38,135 bases of DNA from Zygnema cylindricum (taxonomy: Eukaryota; Streptophyta; Zygnematophyceae; Zygnematales; Zygnemataceae): NCBI GenBank assembly GCA_037447655.1, contig JBBHKE010001211.1:1-38135 (forward strand), in the 5' to 3' direction. Below the pieces are notes generated by a model. It saw nothing but the letters and a program-made list of their open reading frames with translations, did no database searches and was not told where the DNA came from. A program made the position numbers and the translations under genes. Of the stretch, positions 30,600-38,135 are shown in pieces (position 1 is the stretch's first letter; every line of letters begins with the position of its first letter).

Positions 30600-32060
30600 T
30601 GTCGAGCGTGCCAGAGATACACAAAGGAAGGGCCCGCTGCCCGGAATGGCCGGTCTTGGCGTCCTGCAAAGAACCCACCAATGCGAATGCTTCCTATAAT
30701 AATGATAATGCCCACTGCTGACCCCATCCCTCCCAACAGGAATGCATGCACAGATAGGAGAGGCACAAAGATAGGGAATAGGGATGAGTGCATGGGAAGG
30801 CGAAAAGATCTCCCCTCCCCCTTACTTTCCCCATAAAGCCAGGGAAAGGGGTTGGGTTCTCGGTAATCGGGTCGGTGCCCCAATTAAACTTTATCCACAG
30901 AAAGTCTATAGCATTCTTTCCCTCAAAACCCACTGTTTCGATGCCAGGAAATTGCAGTTTTACTCCGGGAAGTTCCCGCCAAAGCAAAAGAGACTACAAG
31001 GGAAGACACAAATGCACTACCACGTGGACATATAAAAGAATAAATAGGAATGGCTGTTTCAGATTTAACAATATCACCTTGACCACAGAAATAAAATATA
31101 AGATGGGAAATATAAAAGATGGCGAAGCAAGCTTAACATACCCCGACAATTTACGATGACAATGGGAGAAAGGCGAAATCTCTCCTGATGGCAGTGTAAA
31201 TAGGTATGGTACTCCTTCAACCCTCGGTGTCCGCAGCTCAGAACCGACTAGACTCTTCTCAGTTTCAAGCAGCGAAAAATCCAAAAATCACCCAAAGGGA
31301 CGGCAGTGCCAACCGCCAACCCGAACTATGATTCCCAAAATGGACAAATCCAAAACAGAGATGGCAATAGAGTCAAACAACACAAAGATTCTCCAAAAGA
31401 AGGTTTGTTGGAATTTCTGAGGGTTTTCGTAGGAGACAGTACTGAAAAGCAACCTGTCTCCTTCGGCCCCAAGCGCCTTATACATCAAAGTTTGTCCAAA
31501 ATCAGGTCCAAAAGTCAAACCTACGCTATTAACCAATGAGCGACCAACAAAGGCGATCAAACTGACATAAGACAAAATAATGTGTACTACTCTTGGGGTA
31601 AAAAGTTGGACCTCTGACCACGGCTAGATCCGCGGCCGGAAGTTATTATTTCTTCCAAAGTTTTTAAGACAAAGCACTAAAAGGACACGAAAGTGCCAAG
31701 CTTTGACTTAATGTAATTAATTAACCACTGGTCAGCTGAATCTGCACTGAATTGCTACAGACACCTAACAGCAAAATCTAGATTACAGTCCGGAAGTCTA
31801 CGTGGCAATCCACAATGTACCCTCCACTAGGGCTGGTGGAAGCTAGTACTATGTGACGGAACTGTGGTCTTTCAGACGGTAGAACTTTGTCGTCCAGCCT
31901 CCGTTAGGCACGAAACAAAGTGCGTCTTGTTCAGTAGAGGAAATACTTCAATCCTTCCGGCAGGTTGTGCGGGCTTCTCCGAAATCCAAGAATAGTACGG
32001 GTTGGAAGGGTACGGAAAATCCTCGGTAATATAGAAGTGTGCGTGAAAAGCACTCGAGCT
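30600..32060. mobile_element. 1,461-bp insert in copia-2 5' LTR, possible Mutator-like gene-capturing element
   Basis: Flanked by TGGCAAATA (30591-30599) and TGACAAATA (32061-32069), a 9-bp duplication with one mismatch. Its ends have weak inverted similarity (left TCGAGCGTGC; right, read inward, CTCGAGTGCTT). It is richer in GC than its surroundings and has several hydrophobic open frames on - (for example GSAVGIIIIIGSIRIGGFFA at about 30650-30720, and SIAISVLDLSILGIIVRVGG near 31310-31370), as if pieces of host genes had been captured. A 9-bp duplication suits Mutator-like elements. I cannot identify the source genes. Confidence 0.6.
31304..31428 (-). repeat. 125-bp segment (copy 2) inside the LTR insert
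   Basis: Identical to 29357-29481. On - it lies in a longer open frame (31575-31288) and reads NPQKFQQTFFWRIFVLFDS and onward, so this copy looks closer to the original coding context than the one in gag. Confidence 0.93.
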
Positions 32061-32601
32061 TGACAAATACCGTAAAACGCCAAAAGTACCTTTTCCGTGA
32101 TCGCGTTGCGTATCGCGGCCGTCAAATCAAAACCGGCTATAATCCTAGCCGCTGAAATTCGTCGCGCAGTATTTGTTTCACTATCGAAACAAATGCGCCG
32201 TATCCGTTCTGTCCGCGTACCCTACTGCATCAAACTGCATCTATGCACTAAGTATCTATTCTCCGTTAAACAAATTAATCTACGTGTAACAATTTATATA
32301 TTTATCAAATCTAATATATGTTAATATGTATCCTAGGCCTAACGGTTAGAGCTAACGTCTAAATGAAATTGACGGGCGATAGGTGCCCGGATCAATTCCT
32401 CGGTCCGTCAATTAACTTTTAGTATATATCTAATCCACTCCTTGTCTTCTCTAGTGAGCATTAGGCAGCCATGGCTCTAGCTACCTATCAAGCCTTCAGT
32501 GACTACAACAAGTGTGGGGGCTTGGAGAAGGGAGTCAGGGACAGACTGCCTTTGCTCTTTTTCTATAAAGACCTAGAAAATACTCAAATATCAACATTCA
32601 G

Positions 32602-33655
32602 ACCATTCAATATATGTTTTTGAAGATGAGGAAGGTGTCATCGTTATTGCAATTTACGTTGATGATCTTCTTGTTCTAAGTAAGTCATTAAAGAAAATTA
32701 ACAAACTTAAAACAGATCTAAAGGGAAGATTCGAAATGAAAGATATGGGGGAGGCTGGATATATTTTGGGAATACAAGTAGAGAGAAATAGGAAAAAGAG
32801 GATAATTAGACTAACTCAGAAAGAGGCAATTGGAAACATGTTGGAAAAATTTCAAATGAACAAAGCCAACAGTTGCACGACTCCCATGGATCTAAAGAAG
32901 GGAAGTGAGGGGAGTGAGGAAGGAGACATCATAATTCTAGATGATGAACTAGGTTTAGAAGAGAAGAAGTTTATGCAGACTATTCCATACAGGCAGGTAG
33001 TGGGCAATCTGATATATTTTATGAATTGTACCAGACCAGATTTGGCAGCTAGTCTAGGAGTGCTAAGTAGGAGTCTGAATGCTCCTACCAAAAGGGATTG
33101 GGAAGCAGCAAAAAGGGTCCTCAGATATCTCATAGGAACTAGGGAACTATGGCTGCATCTTGGTGGGAAAACATTGACATCACCACTTGGAGTGATGCCA
33201 GATATGGGGATGCTCCGATGAGAAGATATACATCTGGATATGTGTTGTATGTGGGGAATGGTGTTTGTTGCTGGAGTAGTAAGCAGCAAAAGGTCATTGC
33301 TCAGTCTACCATGGAGGCAGAGTATATGGCATCTTGCTCTGCTGTGAAGGAATTGATGTGGGTTAAATCCTTGCTTCGTGAATTGGGGCATCTTAACAGT
33401 GGAATTCAGAAAATATTCTGTGATAATCAAGCAACAATTGCGTTTGCTGCTAATCCTAAACATCATTTTAAAGCAAAACACATGGACATCAGACTTAGCT
33501 TTGTTAGGGAAAAGGTGGAGAACAACATAATAAGTCTAGAATACAGACCAGACAGTGAGATGGTGGCAGACATGATGACCGAGCCGGTACCTTCTCCTAA
33601 ATTATTTTTTGCAGAGAGAGATGTGGACTTAAATTCAAAAGTGACTAGAAAATAA
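32602..33655 (+). pseudogene. copia-1 RT (3' part) and RNase H
   Basis: Continues copia-1 RT after the nested element: DHSIYVFEDEEG, then YVDDLL (32655, the RT catalytic Asp pair), MKDMGEAGYILGIQVER, TPMDLKKG, YRQVVGNLIYFMNCTRPD, then RNase H SDARYGD, MEAEYMA and CDNQATIAFAAN. A net shift at the GGGAAAAC run (about 33165-33172) separates the RT frame from the RNase H frame starting near 33149. The TAA stop at 33653 lies inside the polypurine tract. All catalytic residues I can place (YVDD; D, E, D of RNase H) are still present. Confidence 0.93.
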
Positions 33656-33661
33656 GGGGAG
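33650..33661 (+). other. copia-1 polypurine tract
   Basis: AAATAAGGGGAG directly before the 3' LTR. It would prime plus-strand synthesis and overlaps the pol stop codon. Confidence 0.88.
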
Positions 33662-34652
33662 TGTTGAAATAAAATGTATTTTCTAGGTTAGTTAAAAGAT
33701 TTAAATAAGAGCATGAAAAAGCAGAGGCAGCCTGCTTCTCTCTTCTCTCTCTAGCCCCCATACTTGTCGTAGTCACTGAAGGCTGGAGAGGAAGCTAGAG
33801 CCATGGTTGCCTATGCTCCTTCTAGAGTGAGAAGGTAGATCCTTGGTAAACTTGCCAAAAGGATTGACGAACCCAAGATTTGATCCTGGTACCTACCATC
33901 AGTCAAAGTAGCCGTTAGTCTTACCCTGTAGTCTAAGACCAGTGGTGAAGTATATAGGGTACGATAGCTACATAAAGATGACGAAAAAGAGAAGTTTGAT
34001 TTACTGACAAACAGACCACAATCACACAAACACAGTTAAAATAGAATTACACCGGAAATGTACTACTTGTATTTTTAACGGCTATAAATTAAGGCCGACA
34101 TTAATCTAACGACGGGGAAAGAAGCCGGCATCGTGGAATGGTCGATTTGGCGGTTTTCGGTCATAACCACAACAGGTGACACGTGGCAGCATGACATTGG
34201 ATGACGGCATCTCCGGGACATATTATGGCGAACCTGGATATGGCAGGCGTCGTCTTTCAGGCCATATCGTACAATGGCCGTATAGAAAGTACTTTGGACC
34301 AAGTACCTTTCTGTACTGTACACTCAATTGATTGGTTCTGTACATCAGTAGGAGAGGGTTAGAGAGGGGTTTAGGACTTAGAAAATTAGAGGTAGCCGCC
34401 TCTCTCTCAGAGAGCTTTTGTATAAAAGGGTCATCTTTGACCATTGATAATTAACTGCTCCGGGGAGCAAATTCAAGGATTCTTTTTGTGGCAGACTCAG
34501 GGGAGTCTGCTCTTCCAAAGGGTGCAGTCTGTTTAGTCTGTATTCTATCAAGGTGTCAGCAATATTGAGACAAAGCTTAAAGAACTGAGGTTATCCTTGA
34601 GGCTTCTAGCAAGCTGCTTACTCTGAGTACCTATGGAGGTCTCAGAGTTGCA
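33662..34652 (+). repeat. copia-1 3' LTR
   Basis: 991 bp, TGTTGAAAT...GTTGCA, then GATGG target duplication at 34653-34657. Antisense B-box-like motif at 33877-33885 and TATA box at 34421-34429. Confidence 0.96.
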
Positions 34653-34657
34653 GATGG

Positions 34658-34815
34658 TAGGGTTCACTTAAGCCCAACTACCCAAAAAAGTTGCTGGAGC
34701 AATTCGAGCCACTGGAATCAAACCTAAACCCCCGTTGGAAATGGGAAGGCTAGCTTGACGGCGTGCGAATGAATCTTCTGGGCGATCAAAAATCCCATGC
34801 CCTAGAAGGTGATGG
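34658..34815 (-). pseudogene. LINE-like fragment, upstream piece split by copia-1
   Basis: On - it reads HHLLGHGIFDRPEDSFARRQ, then SLPISNGGLGLIPVARIAPA and TFLGSWA, a motif (GGLGL...A..FLGSW) seen near the end of reverse-transcriptase regions of non-LTR elements. A TAA follows SWA. After removal of copia-1 and one GATGG the frame continues as VNPTIVSCF at 22482. The element is 5' truncated near 34815. Confidence 0.7.
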
Positions 34816-35145
34816 AGAAATAAAAATAAAAATAATGAGCTGGCATCTGACAAACGTTGCAAATAATGAGCTGGCATCTGACAAGTGTTTGCAAAGAGTA
34901 CAAAGTTTGTGTTGTATGATGCCTTGGTCGCACGTATATGGTATGCAAATGAAGATTTCGAGTTGAAGTTGGTCGGTGTAAAATATATTTGACGATTTTC
35001 AATATACGATCTTATCTTACGTGGTACCACTTATTTTTGAGCACGTGGATTACAGAATCTGCGTGAGAGAACAACGTTCAAAGTGTAGCATTCTGTAATG
35101 TTGTTCGTACAATTACAGAATTTCTTGATGGAACGCCACCCTAGT
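34816..35145. other. Spacer right of the LINE fragment
   Basis: A short tandem repeat of about 31 bp with AATAATGAGCTGGCATCTGA occurs at about 34831 and 34862. The sequence AACATTACAGA with CCACCCT near 35100 resembles the inverted equivalent near 20535-20645. No gene is seen. Confidence 0.45.
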
Positions 35146-35540
35146 TAGGGTATGTCAGTAGGGTACAAAACTCTGGTGCATAAAAAGGGTATGGAAAAAG
35201 GTACTTGCACATAAATAGGGTAAAAAAACAGGGTACGGCACTGTGGGAAATACATAAAGTACAGAAATGGCAATAGAGTACGTAAATAGGGTACGAACAA
35301 ATTAATAGGGTATGTAAATAGAGTACGGAATCGTGGTACAAAAATGGGGTACGAAACATAAATAGGGTTCCAAAATAGGGTACTTACAAAATCATAGGGT
35401 ACGTCAATAGGGTGCGCAACTGTCGTTTATAAATTTAGTACGAAAACGTTAATAATGTAAAGCGAAAAAGGTACGGACGGATAAATAGGGTACAGATACA
35501 AGGTACGCAAATGTAGTACATATATAGAGTACGGAACAAT
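35146..35540 (+). repeat. Degenerate GGGTAC-rich minisatellite
   Basis: Roughly 20-bp units of the form AAATAGGGTACGNAA with variable spacing. Similar units reappear at about 36400-36520, on the other side of the hAT-like MITE, so that element inserted within this repeat domain. Confidence 0.65.
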
Positions 35541-35636
35541 GGTGCACCGTAAAAGTGGTGCACGGTTATATTGGTGCCCGGTATTACCGGTGCACGGTAA
35601 CAGTGGTGCACCGCAATAGCGGTGCACGGTATTGGT
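35541..35636 (+). repeat. 16-bp minisatellite, six exact-period units
   Basis: Units start at 35541, 35557, 35573, 35589, 35605 and 35621, each GGTGCACSGYWAYAGT-like. Most contain the palindrome GGTGCACC or GTGCAC. Period is exact while bases vary. Confidence 0.93.
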
Positions 35637-35924
35637 GGTTTTGTACTGTAGGTAACGGTAACGGTAATACGGGTGCCGAACTTTAGGTGATGGTAATAGT
35701 GGTGCCCAACTAACAGTCACAAAGATTCCGCCGTTATGTTCCACTGTTACCGTTCCCAAAGTTTTGTGTCACGACTGTTACCGTATCAGAATTAATTTCC
35801 ATCTGTACACAAATGTGTACTCTACTTCTGTACTCTGCTGTAAAATACCACTTTTACCGTTCCGCAGCTACGTGGCACACAGTTCATGCGCCACAATTTC
35901 ATGGAACAATCTACATAATTAAGG
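35637..35924. other. Spacer with GGTAACGGTAAT words
   Basis: Short repeats of GGTAACGGTAA and their complements (CTGTTACCGT at about 35742 and 35771) give some potential to fold. No gene is seen. Confidence 0.4.
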
Positions 35925-35932
35925 ATCCAAAC

Positions 35933-36389
35933 CATAGTTTAAAAGTAGGCGTTTCTATTGTACGTCTTTTGTCGGCGCCTTCATCGTAAGTTGTGTTATG
36001 GGCTTTTCTTGTGATCGTCTTAAGTCACTATTTGATCAGCGACTGTCCGATCATCCGAATCTGACGAAAGTCCTATCGTAAGTTGAGTTATAGGCTTTTC
36101 ATGTGATCTTCTTAGATCGCTAGTTTGATCAGTGAATGTCTGATCGTCTAAATCTGACGGTTTAAATAAAAAGTCGCTCAAAACTCACAGAAAAATATTT
36201 TTTTGTCCGTTTTTTTTTTCCAAATTTAGACATGAAGTTTAATTCTCTATCGATCCATGTGCAACTCAACCCTGTTACTATTTTATTTCATTTGGTGGCC
36301 AATACAATATGGGTCTTAAGGGTATGTTGTATTTTTTGGGTACAATACACATATTGTATGGGTGTACTTTCACCTACTTTTGAACTATG
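35933..36389. mobile_element. hAT-like MITE, copy B, 8-bp target duplication
   Basis: 457 bp, ends CATAGTTTAAAAGTAGG and, at the right read inward, CATAGTTCAAAAGTAGG. Flanked by the perfect 8-bp duplication ATCCAAAC at 35925-35932 and 36390-36397. Shared internal words with copy A in inverted orientation include CGATCGATAGAGAATTAAAC (copy A) against GTTTAATTCTCTATCGAT. About 100 bp shorter than copy A. Confidence 0.88.
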
Positions 36390-36397
36390 ATCCAAAC

Positions 36398-37431
36398 AAA
36401 CAGAGGGTCCGTACATAGGTTACGCAAAAATAAATAGTGTAACGAAATTAAATAACGGATTTGTGTAAAATAGAAAGAGTCCGAAAATGTTAATAGGGTA
36501 CGAAAATAGGGTACGGACACATAACTATTGGGCATGAAAGTATGGCGGATTTTGGTATGGGAAGAGGAAAGAATAGTTCCCGGACACTCAACATAACCCA
36601 CTTGCGCTTGGTCGAAAGCAATTCAAATAACTTTCGAAGTTTGTTTGAAGGTTTGGCAAAAAATAGGGTTTTGCTATCATTTGGTACATGGGGGCAGATG
36701 GTTTTTTAGGGTTTCTCAGGGATTTTTAAACTTTTTTAGGGGTTTTTATGCTTTATCAGGGTTTTTTTGAGTGTTTAGCTGAGAGAATACAAATAACCTC
36801 AAGAGTCTGTTTGGCGGAACCCAGGGTTTGGATATTATCTGTTGTAATTAGTGCAACTAGTTTCATTTGTCACATTGGGGCAGATGGTTTCATTAATGAG
36901 CATGGTCAGTTGCATGCTTGTATGGTTCTATGTGACGAAATGATGACGTCATGGAACAGCTCCTCATCTGCCCCTCCTATGTTGGTTCTATTTACATTTT
37001 CGCGAGTTAGTTTGTGCTTCATTAATTATTGTGCCTTCGACTGGTTAGGCTGTCTTCTTGGTGGAGGATGACAGATTGTAAGGTTTAGAAAATAATAAAA
37101 GGATTTCAATATTTTTTTCTGGATAAAATTGAATTGCAGGCAATTAAATTATTTGACTTTAGGTCTGTTGCAATGATGATTACCATTCTTCAAGACTTTC
37201 ACAAAAGTTACATTTGTGGTTCATTAAAAGTGTGCTGATTTGATTCAAAGGGAGAATATCGCATATCTTATGTGTTGTTGTACATATATGGATTTTTGAC
37301 AAAAAGATGAAGTTTGTTGTGAGCTTTAGATGGCTCTCGGTTGTCTACTCTCTTGCACAGACATGCTAGGGTGTTCAGGTCATAAGATTGTTTGTTGTTG
37401 GGTATTCCATGGCTATTTGTTGTGTTGAAAT
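36398..37431. other. Spacer with a 107-codon open frame
   Basis: After more GGGTAC units (to about 36540) the sequence becomes ordinary. A 107-codon frame (36748-37071, +) has no domain I recognise. The GGGGCAGATGGTTT word occurs twice (36692 and 36879). TTTTTAGGGTTT words near 36705-36770 are short and scattered. Confidence 0.4.
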
Positions 37432-37600
37432 TGAAACTTTGAGACCTCCATAAGTCCTCTGAGTGGACAGCTTCCAAGAAGCCTCTAGGATAACCCTGAC
37501 CCCTTTGTGTTTCAGCAAAAATAACTACCACCTTGGCGTATAAATGTTGTTTTTGAAAAGATTTAAGTCTCAGCAAATTTATAGGACGGCGGAAAAATAG
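37432..37600 (-). repeat. 3' end of an LTR of a third copia family member
   Basis: On - the sequence reads GGTTATCCTAGAGGCTTCTT, then ACTTATGGAGGTCTCAAAG and TTTCA, closely matching the LTR ends of copia-1 and copia-2, including the gag ATG context. No PBS follows, so it is a solo LTR or a 3' LTR end. A TATA-like CCTATAAATTTG on - lies at about 37574-37585. The other LTR end is not found before the window ends. Confidence 0.75.
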
Positions 37601-37656
37601 ATCTATATGGACACGCGTCATCACTTGAATCACAGTACAAGTTTTTGGCACCGACA

Positions 37657-37870
37657 ACGCAGCTGCGACGCAGATGGAACAAGCGCAGCTGTGGTTTTTT
37701 TGATATGGTCTGTACGGACAACCGCAGCCTGCGACGCAACGGGTCAAACGCAACTACGGATATTTTGGTACATAAAAACGCAGTTGCTACGCAACAAGAC
37801 AAACGCAGCTGCGGCAAACTTGTGTATGTGATAACGCAGCTGCTACGAAGCTGCGGATATTTTTGAATAT
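37657..37870 (+). repeat. GCAGCTGC-containing repeat, about 60-bp units
   Basis: AACGCAGCTGCGACGCA and variants recur at about 37657, 37718, 37778 and 37832, with a second half-unit AAACGCAGCTGCGG in between. Each holds a palindromic GCAGCTGC core. It may be part of the third LTR. Confidence 0.7.
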
Positions 37871-38135
37871 AATCAGGAATTGAACTGCGCTACTGCGGTT
37901 GCTTTAAATCAAGTTAACGGACGAGATTCACCTAGCCAAGCGACAAGTATTTGATTAAATAACCTGTATAGGATTCTTAGTTATATTGAGTGTGCAATGA
38001 TAGATTAGTTTTAGCGTGATTAGGTGCACTTAGACCTTAGTGGCAGTTTAGTTCTTTTGGACGTATCTTGTAGGACCACTTGTATCAGCGGCACAGCACT
38101 ATGTAGAAAGTACGACTAAGTGAAGAGTATAAGAC
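37871..38135. other. Window end, nothing recognised
   Basis: AT-rich DNA possibly belonging to the third LTR. No gene or repeat identified. Confidence 0.35.

Larger units (their letters stand above)
26774..32596 (-). mobile_element. Ty1/copia element 'copia-2', non-autonomous, nested in copia-1 RT
   Basis: Inserted on - between RT codons of copia-1 with target duplication TTCAG (26769-26773 and 32597-32601). LTRs start TGTTGATATTTGAG and end GTTTCA. Only about 2.0 kb lies between PBS and PPT: a gag region, a remnant of the connection and RNase H domains, and no protease, integrase or RT. It is related to copia-1 (same PBS, PPT and gag start) but the LTRs differ strongly. It must have moved with enzymes from another copy. 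Confidence 0.95.
29962..32596 (-). repeat. copia-2 5' LTR, split by a 1.46-kb insert
   Basis: The two parts, 29962-30599 and 32061-32596, align with the 1,173-bp 3' LTR. The insert lies between them. The base that should be the terminal A of CA is T here. Confidence 0.93.
22483..34652 (+). mobile_element. Ty1/copia LTR retrotransposon 'copia-1', full length, decayed
   Basis: Two 991-bp LTRs (22483-23473 and 33662-34652, both starting TGTTGAAAT and ending GTTGCA) enclose gag-pol in the Ty1/copia order: gag, protease, integrase, RT, RNase H. The 5-bp target duplication GATGG lies at 22478-22482 and 34653-34657. It inserted into the - strand LINE fragment; removing it joins the LINE frame. It is itself split at 26773/32602 by copia-2. 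The first 365 bp of the LTRs differ at about 18 sites (about 5%), so it is not recent. Confidence 0.97.

Noticed and set aside
36748-37071. 107-codon frame on +
   Set aside because: No domain recognised and composition not clearly coding; left as unassigned.

Overview
Organism: this is nuclear DNA of a streptophyte (land plant or charophyte alga). The two recognisable host genes have plant-type features: a RWD/RWDD1-like protein ending in the plant-style DILEHYLAEKSD tail, and an adenine-nucleotide carrier that looks most like Arabidopsis PM-ANT1 (At5g56450). Both contain GT-AG introns. The rest is dense nested transposons, AT-rich satellite-like DNA and decayed retroelements, which points to a large, repeat-rich genome. 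I cannot name the species. Region 1 (1-6134): the 3' part of an RWD-domain gene on + (exons 492-583, 1941-2025, 2166-2241, 2831-2877, perhaps also 1-15) converges on a two-exon PM-ANT1-like carrier gene on - (6134-5514 and 5066-4405). The carrier carries a one-base frameshift in a G run. Region 2 (about 6470-20083): a cluster of DNA transposons. Four short elements and one giant one share TIRs beginning CACCG..AATCGTTATTAG and sit between TA dinucleotides (6478-7016, 8002-8528, 8892-9772, a split copy 10457..20081, and the 9.05-kb element 10637-19687). The giant element is a near-complete palindrome. Its 3.3-3.7-kb inverted arms each contain more than 2 kb of TCTA/TAAT microsatellite, around a 2-kb centre that encodes a possible helix-turn-helix transposase fragment. 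It has inserted into an older member of its own family. A 163-bp MITE and a hAT-like MITE with a perfect 8-bp target duplication lie in the same cluster. Region 3 (20084-34815): a four-level nest. A non-LTR retroelement 3' fragment on - is split by a complete Ty1/copia element on + (22483-34652, TSD GATGG, 991-bp LTRs). That element's reverse transcriptase is split by a second, internally deleted copia element on - (26774-32596, TSD TTCAG). The second element's 5' LTR is in turn split by a 1.46-kb insert (30600-32060) with a 9-bp near-perfect duplication. A 125-bp segment of that insert is repeated identically inside the second element's gag. Both copia elements have a primer-binding site matching the anticodon arm of initiator tRNA-Met, as in Drosophila copia. 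That site is translated as part of Gag, whose ATG lies inside the LTR. Region 4 (34816-38135): GTAC-rich and 16-bp minisatellites, a second hAT-like MITE with a perfect 8-bp duplication, an LTR end of a third copia family on -, and GCAGCTGC repeats. No intact transposon protein is present. The whole region from about 6.4 kb onwards reads as a heterochromatin-like transposon sink beside two host genes.
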